From Halobaculum limi (GTDB lineage Archaea; Halobacteriota; Halobacteria; Halobacteriales; Haloferacaceae), in contig NZ_CP120468.1 in NCBI RefSeq assembly GCF_029490015.1, positions 124,001 through 188,000 of the forward strand: 64,000 bases of DNA, read 5' to 3'. Shown in pieces: positions 26,955 through 35,056 of the stretch. Position 1 is the stretch's first letter; each line of letters begins with the position of its first letter. Under the pieces are notes generated by a model. It ran no database searches. It was given only the letters and a program-made list of their open reading frames with translations, and was not told where the DNA came from. The translations under genes were made by a program, and so were the position numbers.

Positions 26955-27694
26955 GCGCCGCCATCGATCTGCAGGACGTGACGTTCGCGTACGGCGACCG
27001 CCCGGTGGTGGAGGACGTGTCGCTGACCGTCGAAGCGGGGGAGTTCCTTGGCCTCGTCGGCCCCAATGGCTCCGGGAAGACGACCCTACTCGAACTGATC
27101 ATCGGTCTCAACCGTCCTGACGGCGGCACCGTCTCCCTGTTCGGTGAGTCGCCGGAGCGAGCCGTCTCGGGCGGGCGCGTCGGCTACGTGCCGCAGGACG
27201 TCGGCGAGGCGGCCAACGAGATGCCCATCACCGTCGCTGAGGTGGTGCGGATGGGTCGCTACCCCGGCCGCCTGTTCGGCCGGTTCAGCGACGCCGACCG
27301 CCGGGCCGTCGAGACGGCGATGGAGCGCGTCGGCATCACGGATCTGGCGGACCGCCGCGTCGGGCGCCTCTCGGGCGGCCAACGCCAACGGGCGTTCATC
27401 GCGCGGGCCCTGGCGGCCGAGGCGGACCTGCTGGCGCTGGACGAACCGACGGTCGGCGTCGACGCCGAGTCGCGCGAGGCGTTCTACGACCTGCTCGCCG
27501 AACTCAACGAGGAGGGGATGACTGTCGTCCTCATCGAACACGACATCGGCGTCGTCACCGCCCGCGCGAGTGAGGTGGCGTGTCTCAACCGTGAACTGTT
27601 CTTCCACGGCGACCCCGAGGCGTTCGTCGAGACGAGCGCGCTCGCAGAGGCGTACGGCAACGCACAACACGTCGTCGCTCACGACCACCCATGA
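26951..27694 (+). CDS. Metal ABC transporter ATP-binding protein (ZnuC-like)
   Basis: A 247-residue ABC ATPase with Walker A GPNGSGKTT (about residues 38-46), Q-loop VPQDVG, signature LSGGQRQRAFIARAL, Walker B LLALDEPTVGVD and the switch histidine in VLIEHD. Length and the sequence KTTLLELIIGL fit the ZnuC/MntB group. It overlaps both neighbouring genes by 4 bases (ATGA), giving a tight binding protein-ATPase-permease operon. Confidence 0.93.
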   Translation: MSAAIDLQDVTFAYGDRPVVEDVSLTVEAGEFLGLVGPNGSGKTTLLELIIGLNRPDGGTVSLFGESPERAVSGGRVGYVPQDVGEAANEMPITVAEVVRMGRYPGRLFGRFSDADRRAVETAMERVGITDLADRRVGRLSGGQRQRAFIARALAAEADLLALDEPTVGVDAESREAFYDLLAELNEEGMTVVLIEHDIGVVTARASEVACLNRELFFHGDPEAFVETSALAEAYGNAQHVVAHDHP

Positions 27695-28683
27695 CCGGTG
27701 TTCCGCTCGCGGCTACACTGGTGACCGTGCTGGAGTTCGTCCTCGACACCGTCTGGGGCGGCCTACTCGACGCCCTCGCGGGCGTGACTGGGATCGATGT
27801 CCTCGCGTCGCCGTTTATGCAGCGAGCGTACCTCGCGGCCGTCTGCGTCGCCGTCGTCGGCCCGCTCGTCGGGTCGTTCCTGGTCCACCGCGACCTGGCG
27901 ATGATCGGCGACACGCTCGCGCACGCGGCGTTCGCGGGCGTCGCCGCCGGCCTGTTCGCCAACGCGGTGTTCGCGACGAGCGTCCCACCGCTGGCGACGG
28001 CGCTGGTGGTCGCCGCGGCCGCCGCGCTGGTCGTTCAGTCGCTCGTCGACTACGCAGGCACCTCCCGCGACACGTCGCTGGCCATCGTCCTCACGGGGTC
28101 GTTCGCCGTCGGGAGCGTCCTCATCACCGCCGCCGACGGGGGTATCGCCGTCGGAATCAACGCCTACCTGTTCGGGTCGCTCGCGACCGTCTCGCGGGCG
28201 AACGCCGGCATCCTCCTCGCGATGACCGTCTTCGTCGGTCTCGCGGTGGGCGCCGCCTACCGACCGCTCGTGTACGTCACCTTCGACGAGGTGGGCGCTC
28301 GTGCCGCCGGCATCGACGTGCGCCTGTACAGTCGCCTGTTGGCCGTCCTCACCGCGGTCGTGGTGGTCGGTGCGATGCAGATTATGGGCGTCATCCTCGT
28401 CGCCGCGATGCTCGTCGTCCCGGTGGCGACGGCTGCGCCCGTGACGGGGTTCAAGCGGTCGATGGCCGCGAGCGTCGTCGCCGGCCTCGTCGCCACGCTC
28501 GGCGGCGTCACGCTGTCGTACTGGTACGACGTCGCCGCCGGCGGGACGGTCGTCCTCGTCGCCATCGCCTGTTACGCCGCCGTCCTCGGGTGGACGCGCG
28601 TTCGAGGTCGGGTCGCCGTCGGTTCCGCAGGTGCGAGTTCCAGCGCCGACCCGAGCCGTGGCGACGCCGACGGGAGCGAGTGA
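27691..28683 (+). CDS. Metal ABC transporter permease (ZnuB/ABC-3 family)
   Basis: The 330-residue protein has eight to nine membrane helices and the ABC-3 signature LVGSFLVHRDLAMIGDTLAHAAFAGVAAG near residues 67-95, with DEVGARAAGIDV marking the cytoplasmic loop that contacts the ATPase. The last about 25 residues are polar and low in complexity. It is the last gene of the metal-import operon and starts within the end of the ATPase gene. Confidence 0.93.
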   Translation: MTGVPLAATLVTVLEFVLDTVWGGLLDALAGVTGIDVLASPFMQRAYLAAVCVAVVGPLVGSFLVHRDLAMIGDTLAHAAFAGVAAGLFANAVFATSVPPLATALVVAAAAALVVQSLVDYAGTSRDTSLAIVLTGSFAVGSVLITAADGGIAVGINAYLFGSLATVSRANAGILLAMTVFVGLAVGAAYRPLVYVTFDEVGARAAGIDVRLYSRLLAVLTAVVVVGAMQIMGVILVAAMLVVPVATAAPVTGFKRSMAASVVAGLVATLGGVTLSYWYDVAAGGTVVLVAIACYAAVLGWTRVRGRVAVGSAGASSSADPSRGDADGSE

Positions 28684-28743
28684 CCGACTGACCGCGCGTT
28701 CGCGACCGCCCGTTTCTTGCCGCTCCCGCTTGGGCGTCGGAGT

Positions 28744-29472
28744 ATGGACACCCGCTCGCGCGTCCACCTCGTCATCGCCCTCCTCCTCGTCGCCGCGCCG
28801 CTGTGGGGACCGCCGCTGGACCTGACCGGCCCGGACTACGAGTACCGAACCGTCGACCTCGCGGCCGAGGACGGCAATCTCACCGTCGACCACGACGACC
28901 TCGCCGCCGAGGACCGACCGATCGACTACTTCGAAGCCCCCAGCGACCAGATCGCTTGCTTCTCGCGGTGGGCGACGGTCGACCACGACCGCGGCTGTTA
29001 CCTCGACTCGCGTCTCCGTGGGGGTGACGTCGCCGTCGACTACCCACCGATCGGCGGCTTCAACGGGATGCCGACGACCGACGACGCGCCGTACGTCGCG
29101 TTCGGCCTCCACAGCCCCGTGTACGAGCGCACGCTCACCTACGACGACGCGAACGAGACGTTCGTCTTCGGTCTCGACCGGGTCGACGCACGGACGGCGC
29201 TCGCGGATGTCGCGGACGACCCCGAGTACGCGCCGCCGGTGATCCAGCGGGCGCTCGACGACGGCTCCGCCCGCCGCGACGAGGCTATCGCGTGGTTCGA
29301 CGAGAACCGCATCTACCGCCACGACGGCGGCTACGTTCTCGTGTACGAGGAGCCTATCTACGACGGCTACTCCGAGAAGCCGGGCGTCGAACGCGGCTTC
29401 GAGACGCTTTCCGTCCTCGTCGGCGCGGTGTTGCTGTTCCGGGTCGGGCGCGACAGCGTCCGCGAGTCGTAA
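28744..29472 (+). CDS. Hypothetical membrane-anchored extracellular protein
   Basis: I do not recognise this 242-residue protein. It has an N-terminal hydrophobic helix (about 8-24, signal or anchor), a long acidic soluble domain with two cysteines (ACFSRW and GCYLDS, about residues 76 and 90) that could form a disulfide, and a weak hydrophobic helix near the C terminus (FETLSVLVGAVLLFRV) followed by a basic tail. The topology suggests a domain outside the membrane held at both ends. GTTTCTT about 27 bases before ATG 28744 is a possible TATA element. It follows the metal-import operon by 60 bases but appears to have its own promoter. Confidence 0.7.
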   Translation: MDTRSRVHLVIALLLVAAPLWGPPLDLTGPDYEYRTVDLAAEDGNLTVDHDDLAAEDRPIDYFEAPSDQIACFSRWATVDHDRGCYLDSRLRGGDVAVDYPPIGGFNGMPTTDDAPYVAFGLHSPVYERTLTYDDANETFVFGLDRVDARTALADVADDPEYAPPVIQRALDDGSARRDEAIAWFDENRIYRHDGGYVLVYEEPIYDGYSEKPGVERGFETLSVLVGAVLLFRVGRDSVRES

Positions 29473-29548
29473 CGGCGAAGCCGGCCGCGACGACCGCCTC
29501 CACAATCCTTAGGCTCCGGCGACCCACCGGAACGGTAGAGACTCGCGT

Positions 29549-31045
29549 ATGGCGAACACCGACGCACGCGTCGATATGACTGAGGGAGCGGTGACGCCAC
29601 GACTGTTCTCGCTGGCGTGGCCGCTCGTCCTTGGCAACCTCCTCCAGACGCTGTACAACATCGCGGACGTGTTCTGGGTCGGCCGCGTCAGCCCCGAAGC
29701 CGTCGCCGCCGTCTCACTGATGTTCCCCCTCTCGTGGATGTTCGTCTCCACCGCGATGGGCCTCACGGCGGCGACCATTGCACTCGTCTCCCAACACGTC
29801 GGCGCCGGCGAGGACCGCCGCGCCGACGAGGTGGTCGGACAGACGACCATCCTCGCGATCGCCGTCTCTGTCGTCCTCGCAGTCGTCGGCCTCGCGGCCC
29901 GCCGTCCGCTCTTACGCTGGATCGGTGCGGAGGGCGCGGTGTTCACCGAGTCGCTGGCGTACATCGAGGTCATCTTCCTCACCCTGCCGCTCACGTTCCT
30001 CTTCTTCGCGTTTCGCGCCTCCCTCCAGGGCGCGGGCGACACCAAGACCGCAATGTGGCTCGTGGCTGCCTCCGCCGGCGTCAACATCGTCATCGACCCG
30101 ATATTCGTGCTCGGATGGGGTCCGGTGCCAGCGATGGGCACCCGCGGCGCGGCCATCGCGACGTTCATCGCGCGGGCGCTGGCGGCCGTCGCCGGTATCT
30201 ACGTCCTCCTGAAGGGTGACTGGGGCATCCAACTCCACGTGCGCGACCTGAAGCCGAATCGCGAGGTGCTGGCGAAACTCGTCGACGTCGGGTATCCCGG
30301 CACGCTCGACGGGTGGGCGCGGTCGTTCGCAGCGGTGGCGATGGCGGCGCTGGTCGCGCGGTTCGGCCCCGCGGCGACCGCCGCGTACGGCGTGGGCGTC
30401 CGCCTGATGTCCGTCTCGTGGACGGTCGCGGGCGCGGTCGGACAGGCGACGGCCACCGGCGTCGGGCAGAACCTCGGTGCGGGGACGCCCGACCGCGCGG
30501 GCAGGGTGGCCTGGACCGCGACCGGCGGGACGATGGCCGTCCTGTTCGCCGTCGGGGGACTGTTCTGGCTGTTCCCGGCGACCGCCATCCGCGTGTTCGT
30601 CGCCGACGCCGCCGTCGTCACCGAGGGCGTCTCGTTCCTCAAGATTACGGCGCTCGCGTGGGCGGCGTTCGGCGGGTTGATGGTGTTGCAGGGGGCGTTC
30701 CGCGGCGCGGGCGACACCCGCACCGCGATGGGCCTGTCGCTGCTGTCGCGGTGGGGACTTCGCATCCCCGCGGCTATCGTCCTCGCGTACTCGTTCACCG
30801 TCGTCGTCCCCGGCGTCGGCCCCGTGTCGGGACTGGGACTCGGCCCGGATGGCCTCTGGTGGGCGTGGACGTTCGGTGCGGTCGGGTCGCTCGTGGTCGG
30901 GGCGCTGTGGTTCCTCCGGGGGACGTGGCAGGCGGGCGTCCTCGACGACGACACAGACGAAGCAGGAGCCACCGCAGACGACACCTCGGAGGACAACGCT
31001 CGCGGCGACGACGCCGGCGACGTTCCCGCCGTCGACGACGACTGA
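29549..31045 (+). CDS. MATE-family efflux transporter
   Basis: The 498-residue protein has twelve membrane helices in two homologous halves. The first half begins RLFSLAWPLVLGNLLQTLYNIADVFWVG, the standard MATE N terminus, and the second half begins DVGYPGTLDGWARSFAAVAM. Such proteins export cationic or drug-like compounds in exchange for sodium or protons. The last about 45 residues form an acidic low-complexity tail (DDTDEAGATADDTSEDN) common in haloarchaea. The start is uncertain between ATG 29549 and ATG 29576. Confidence 0.92.
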   Translation: MANTDARVDMTEGAVTPRLFSLAWPLVLGNLLQTLYNIADVFWVGRVSPEAVAAVSLMFPLSWMFVSTAMGLTAATIALVSQHVGAGEDRRADEVVGQTTILAIAVSVVLAVVGLAARRPLLRWIGAEGAVFTESLAYIEVIFLTLPLTFLFFAFRASLQGAGDTKTAMWLVAASAGVNIVIDPIFVLGWGPVPAMGTRGAAIATFIARALAAVAGIYVLLKGDWGIQLHVRDLKPNREVLAKLVDVGYPGTLDGWARSFAAVAMAALVARFGPAATAAYGVGVRLMSVSWTVAGAVGQATATGVGQNLGAGTPDRAGRVAWTATGGTMAVLFAVGGLFWLFPATAIRVFVADAAVVTEGVSFLKITALAWAAFGGLMVLQGAFRGAGDTRTAMGLSLLSRWGLRIPAAIVLAYSFTVVVPGVGPVSGLGLGPDGLWWAWTFGAVGSLVVGALWFLRGTWQAGVLDDDTDEAGATADDTSEDNARGDDAGDVPAVDDD

Positions 31046-31090
31046 TCGGGTCGGGGTGGGGCGACGGCGCGGCGACTCGCAGGTGACGCG

Positions 31091-32326
31091 CTACGTCTCG
31101 ACGGTCACGTAGCCGTCCTGTGGCGCGTCGACCGTGGCCGCCTCGCGGAACGATTCGTCGCCGAACACGAGGACGACGAGGTCGTCGCGCGGTCGCTCGA
31201 TCCGGAAGCGCACGCCGTTCGCCTCGCGTGGGCCGCCGTCGCTGGCGGTCAGGTACGCCTCGAACGCCGTCGTGAACTCGGTTGCGTTTGCCGGGTCGTC
31301 GAAGGCGAGCGCCCAGACGTACCCGCGGTCGTCGCCGTTCGACAGCGCCACGCGCTTGTCGTTGCCCCAGCCGTCGGCCCCCGCCGCAGCCTGGGATTCT
31401 GGGAGTTCCGTTCCGAGGACGCCCCTGACGAACAACTCGCCCATCCGGGTGCGCTCCGCCGTTTGGTTCCACTCGCCGTCCTCGCCAGGCCGGTGGTCGA
31501 GCGTGAGCGTCGGCGGATACCGCGCGTCGGTAGCGTTCGCGTGGATGAGTTCCTCCGTCGTCCGCGGCGGCGACCGATACACCGCCGAGAGGTTCTCGGG
31601 GTCGTCGATCCGACGCTCGACGTACCGGAAGCCGAAGTAGTATTTCATCAGCGAGAGGCGGTTCGCACCGGAGGCGTTCACGTACCGCGTGCGCCACTGG
31701 CTGGTGTTCCGACCGACCGACGGCGGGAGCGACGACGGAAGGTGTCGGTCGGCGTAGCGAGACGCGACGAACTCGGCCGCGCCCTCGGTGACTGACCGCC
31801 CCGCGGTCACGCCGTCGTGGGTCGCCGGGACCACGTCGTACACCGCCTCGTAGGCGTCGACGCGGAACTGCGTGATGTGGACGTACTCATGGACGAGGAC
31901 GTACTCGGCGACCACCGGGTCACCCGTGGCCGTCTGGTACGAGAGGTGGACCGTGAAGGGGTCCTCGACGTAGCCGAGGTACGATGGTGACCCGTTGACC
32001 GCGTCGACGCCGAGCGCCCGCCTGAAGCCGGGGGCGGGCGGGTCGTCGCGGTCCAGTCCCTCGCGGGGACTGTCGACGTCGACGGACAACGGCGGGTCAG
32101 CCTCGATACCGCGGACCGCCAGCAGGTCTTCCCACACGGGGTTCGGGTCGACCGTGAGGTTGCCGCCGGTCACCTCGATTCTGTCGAGGTCCTCTGTGTA
32201 CGTCCGGTTCGGGTCGCCGTCGGGACTCTTGCTCCACCGAGCGGTCGTGTCGGGCGGGCCGCCACAACCGGCGAGGACGAGAAGGAACGCAAGCGAGAGG
32301 GCGACGATCGGGCGACGAGAGGGCAT
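31091..32326 (-). CDS. Secreted lipoprotein with HExxH zinc-metallopeptidase motif (Hvo_1808-like surface protein)
   Basis: The 411-residue protein has a lipoprotein signal (lipobox LAGCGG at about residues 18-23) and many N-x-T/S sequons. Residues about 160-170 contain HEYVHI, an HExxH motif, followed about 40 residues later by VTEGAAEFVAS, whose Glu could be the third zinc ligand (gluzincin arrangement). This suggests a cell-surface zinc metallopeptidase. The overall sequence resembles a family I remember as Hvo_1808 surface proteins. ACTATTGT about 27 bases upstream supports ATG 32326. Activity is inferred from motifs only. Confidence 0.78.
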   Translation of the reverse strand: MPSRRPIVALSLAFLLVLAGCGGPPDTTARWSKSPDGDPNRTYTEDLDRIEVTGGNLTVDPNPVWEDLLAVRGIEADPPLSVDVDSPREGLDRDDPPAPGFRRALGVDAVNGSPSYLGYVEDPFTVHLSYQTATGDPVVAEYVLVHEYVHITQFRVDAYEAVYDVVPATHDGVTAGRSVTEGAAEFVASRYADRHLPSSLPPSVGRNTSQWRTRYVNASGANRLSLMKYYFGFRYVERRIDDPENLSAVYRSPPRTTEELIHANATDARYPPTLTLDHRPGEDGEWNQTAERTRMGELFVRGVLGTELPESQAAAGADGWGNDKRVALSNGDDRGYVWALAFDDPANATEFTTAFEAYLTASDGGPREANGVRFRIERPRDDLVVLVFGDESFREAATVDAPQDGYVTVET

Positions 32327-32433
32327 ACCAGTCGCTCGGACTGGGGTGACAATAGTGCTTCGAGTCTGATAGGAATCGCGTCGGGCAAGTCGGGTGAACG
32401 GGCCGCGCGGACTGAGACGACTGCCGACCGTGC

Positions 32434-33951
32434 CTACTCGTCGAGTCGCTCGCGCAGCATCCCGTTCACGTCGCCGGGGTCGGCGGAGCCACCGGTCTTC
32501 GCCATCACTTGCCCGACGAGGAAGTTGATAGCGCCGCCCTCACCGGCGTGGTAGTCCTCGACGGCGTCGGGGTTCTCGTCGATTGCTTCCTCGACGGCGG
32601 TAGCGACTTCGTCGTCGTCAGCGGTGCCGAGGCCCTCGCGGTCGATGACCTCGTCGGGGGTCAGTCCCTCGTCGAGCATCGTGCGGAGGACCACCTCCTC
32701 GGCGTTCTTCGTCGTCACCTCGTCGGTGGCGACGAGTTCGACGAGGCGGGTGAACTCGTCGAGGCGGTCGGTGACGTCCTCGACGGCCATATCGCGGTAG
32801 TTGAGTTCGCCAAGCAGGGTGTCGGCGACCCACGCGGCCGCGAGGTCGGGGTCGAACTCTTCGGCAACCTCCTCGTAGAAGTCGGCGACGGCCTTCCGGG
32901 AGGTGAGTTTCGACGCCGCCTCGGCGTCGAGGCCGTACTCCGCACGGAAGCGCTCGCGGCGGGCGTCCGGGAGTTCCGGGATGTCGATGCGCTGTTTCCA
33001 GTCGGACACCTGCAGGGCCGGCAGGTCGGCCTCGCCGAAGTACCGGTAGTCTTTCTCCTCCTCCTTCGAGCGCATCGAAACAGTGTTTCCGTGCGTCTCG
33101 TTGAAGTGGCGCGTCTCCTGAGCGACGGCCTTCCCGCGCTTGATGAGGTTCTCTTGGCGGTTGCGCTCGTAGCTGAGTGCCTTCTCCGCGCCCTTGTGGC
33201 TGGAGATGTTCTTGACCTCGGTGCGGTTCGCAGACTCCAAGACGTCCTCGCTGATGGTGCCGTCGTCGGCCACCTCGTCGGCGTCGACCATCGAGAGGTT
33301 GGCGTCGATGCGGAGACTGCCGTCGCGACTCGCGTCGAACACGCCGAGGTACTCCAGCACCTCCTCCAGTTTCTCGAGGAACGCGCGCACCTCCTTCGGG
33401 TGGCGGAAGTCAGGTTCGGTGACGACCTCCATCAGCGGCGTTCCAGCGCGGTTGTAGTCGACAAGCGAGTAGTCCGCACGGTCGACCGACGTGGTGCGCA
33501 CGTCGAGGTCCGCGGGGCCCTCACGGACGTGGCGGAGACTGCCCGGGTCTTCTTCGAGGTGGGCGCGGCGGACGTTCACCGTCCGGCGGTCACCTTCGTG
33601 GGAGAACTCCAGTTCCCCGTCGGCACACAGCGGCGCGTCGTACTGGGTGATCTGGAAGTTCTTGGGGAGGTCGGGGTAGTAGTAGTTCTTCCGGTGGAAT
33701 CTGGTCTCCTCGGGGATGTCGGCGTCGAGCGCCTTCCCCACCTTGACGGCGGCCTCGACGGCCGCCTCGTTGAGAACCGGGAGGGCTCCGGGGAGCCCGA
33801 GACAGGTGGGACAGACGCGCGTGTTGGGCTCCTCGTCTTCGACGGGGTCGGTCGAACACCCGCAGAAGATCTTGGTGTCCGTCTCGAGTTGGACGTGGAC
33901 CTCCAACCCGATGACGGGCACCAACTCGGCCCGCTCGGCTGCTCGTGCCAT
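32434..33951 (-). CDS. gatB: Asp-tRNA(Asn)/Glu-tRNA(Gln) amidotransferase subunit B (GatB)
   Basis: GatB binds the mischarged tRNA and activates its side chain for amidation within GatCAB. The 505-residue protein begins VPVIGLEVHVQLETDTKIFCGC, has the paired zinc cysteines CGC and CPTC, the phosphate-transfer core GLPGALPVLNEAAV and YYYPDLPKNFQITQYD, and a C-terminal YqeY-like tail domain (about 360-505). Haloarchaea use it to make Asn-tRNA and, with GatDE, Gln-tRNA. It fits with the nondiscriminating AspRS at 4987-6291. It is a single gene here; GatA and GatC are not adjacent. GCTTTACC at 33978-33986 is a plausible TATA element. Confidence 0.97.
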   Translation of the reverse strand: MARAAERAELVPVIGLEVHVQLETDTKIFCGCSTDPVEDEEPNTRVCPTCLGLPGALPVLNEAAVEAAVKVGKALDADIPEETRFHRKNYYYPDLPKNFQITQYDAPLCADGELEFSHEGDRRTVNVRRAHLEEDPGSLRHVREGPADLDVRTTSVDRADYSLVDYNRAGTPLMEVVTEPDFRHPKEVRAFLEKLEEVLEYLGVFDASRDGSLRIDANLSMVDADEVADDGTISEDVLESANRTEVKNISSHKGAEKALSYERNRQENLIKRGKAVAQETRHFNETHGNTVSMRSKEEEKDYRYFGEADLPALQVSDWKQRIDIPELPDARRERFRAEYGLDAEAASKLTSRKAVADFYEEVAEEFDPDLAAAWVADTLLGELNYRDMAVEDVTDRLDEFTRLVELVATDEVTTKNAEEVVLRTMLDEGLTPDEVIDREGLGTADDDEVATAVEEAIDENPDAVEDYHAGEGGAINFLVGQVMAKTGGSADPGDVNGMLRERLDE

Positions 33952-34011
33952 TGAACCGGGGTTTGCGACGCCGCAGGTAAAGCCTGACGGGACGCACGCG
34001 CCGACGCTCGA

Positions 34012-34338
34012 CTACGCGCCGTCGGACTCGAACTGCGTGAAGAAGACGCCGAGGGCGACGAGGATCGTGAACGCGTCGACCGCCCCGTGAACGACGGCGG
34101 TGAACTCGCTCCACAGCGGGCCGATCACCGGCGACGTGAACGCCGAGGCGACGCCGAGAATCGCGACGGCGGCGTCACCTACGAGGAATCCCGCTCCGAG
34201 GATCACGAGCGACAGCGCCGCGTACCGGACGATCCGGACGAGTGGAAACGGGCCGCCGGGGAAGGCCGTCCGGATGGTCACCGCGACCGGAACGAGCGAG
34301 TCCGGCACGACGGCGGCGAGCGAGCGGTCCGAGGACAT
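34012..34338 (-). CDS. Small membrane protein of unknown function
   Basis: The 108-residue protein has three predicted helices (about 35-55, 58-78 and 85-103); no family is recognised. ATG 34338 was chosen because CTTTTGATT (about 34364-34372) gives leaderless spacing, whereas the start 15 bases upstream does not. It stands between gatB and the trkA-like gene on the same strand, 46 bases downstream of the latter. Confidence 0.6.
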   Translation of the reverse strand: MSSDRSLAAVVPDSLVPVAVTIRTAFPGGPFPLVRIVRYAALSLVILGAGFLVGDAAVAILGVASAFTSPVIGPLWSEFTAVVHGAVDAFTILVALGVFFTQFESDGA

Positions 34339-34384
34339 ACCGACACGGTTCATCGGCCCGAATCAAAAGTGTGCGGCGACCTGC

Positions 34385-35053
34385 TCACCCAGTTCGACGT
34401 GCGCCACCGCGGAACAGCGTCACGATCTCGTCGCTTACGGCCGGTTCCGCCGCGACGACGTACGAGCGGCCCGCCTCTAACACCGTCTCCGACCCGGCGA
34501 TCCGGTCGCCGTCGCCGTCGGAGACGACGAGACTCCCACTGGGAAGCGCGATGTCGGTGAGCGATCGGCCGGCGACCGGCGCTCCCTCGGCGACCTCGAT
34601 CTCCAGGACCTCCACCGCACCAGTCACGTCTTCGAGCGCACGGACCCCGCGGTCGACGGCGTTCGCCGCCGCGCGTGCCCCCGCACGCTCGGGGAACACC
34701 ACCTCGTCGACGAGGGCGTCGTACTCGTCGGCGACGTCGTGGTCGGTGCGCATCACGGTCCGGACGCCGTCGGCCAGTCGCGAGACAGCCATACACACCG
34801 CGAGGTTCGTCCCGGTGGTGCCGGTGAGCGCGGCGACGACGTCGACGCGGCCGAGGTCGGCTTGTTCGAGCACGCTCGGTCTGGTCGCGTCGCCGCGGAT
34901 CACCGTGGCGACGTACTCGTCGGCGAACGCGTCGGCGACGGCGGGGTCCTGTTCGATGACGACGACATCGTGACCGTGGTCGTCAAGCAGGTGCGCCGCG
35001 CGACCGCCGACTCGACCACAGCCGATGACGAGGACACGAAGTGGCCCGGACAT
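34385..35053 (-). CDS. TrkA-type NAD-binding regulatory protein (RCK_N + RCK_C)
   Basis: The 222-residue protein starts with a Rossmann nucleotide-binding site (LVIGCGRVGGRAAHLL, residues 7-22; acidic VIEQDP at strand 2) and continues as an RCK_N domain (GDATRPSVLEQADL, VMRTDHD), followed by an RCK_C domain (about 140-210; EIEVAEGAPVAGRSLTDI). It would sense NAD(H) or related nucleotides and gate a transporter. Its start codon lies 3 bases after the stop of the APC permease, so it is the second gene of that operon and most likely regulates that permease rather than a Trk potassium channel, none of which is adjacent. Confidence 0.88.
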   Translation of the reverse strand: MSGPLRVLVIGCGRVGGRAAHLLDDHGHDVVVIEQDPAVADAFADEYVATVIRGDATRPSVLEQADLGRVDVVAALTGTTGTNLAVCMAVSRLADGVRTVMRTDHDVADEYDALVDEVVFPERAGARAAANAVDRGVRALEDVTGAVEVLEIEVAEGAPVAGRSLTDIALPSGSLVVSDGDGDRIAGSETVLEAGRSYVVAAEPAVSDEIVTLFRGGARRTG

Positions 35054-35056
35054 ATC

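Noticed and set aside
27763-29505. 580-codon minus-strand open frame opposite the metal permease
   Set aside because: Shadow of the ZnuB-like permease and the next gene; highly charged with no domain pattern.
32509-33954. Long plus-strand open frame of 481 codons opposite gatB
   Set aside because: It is a codon-bias shadow of the gatB gene. The encoded sequence is rich in repeated Val/Leu/Arg/Gly without domain features, while the minus strand encodes a complete GatB.
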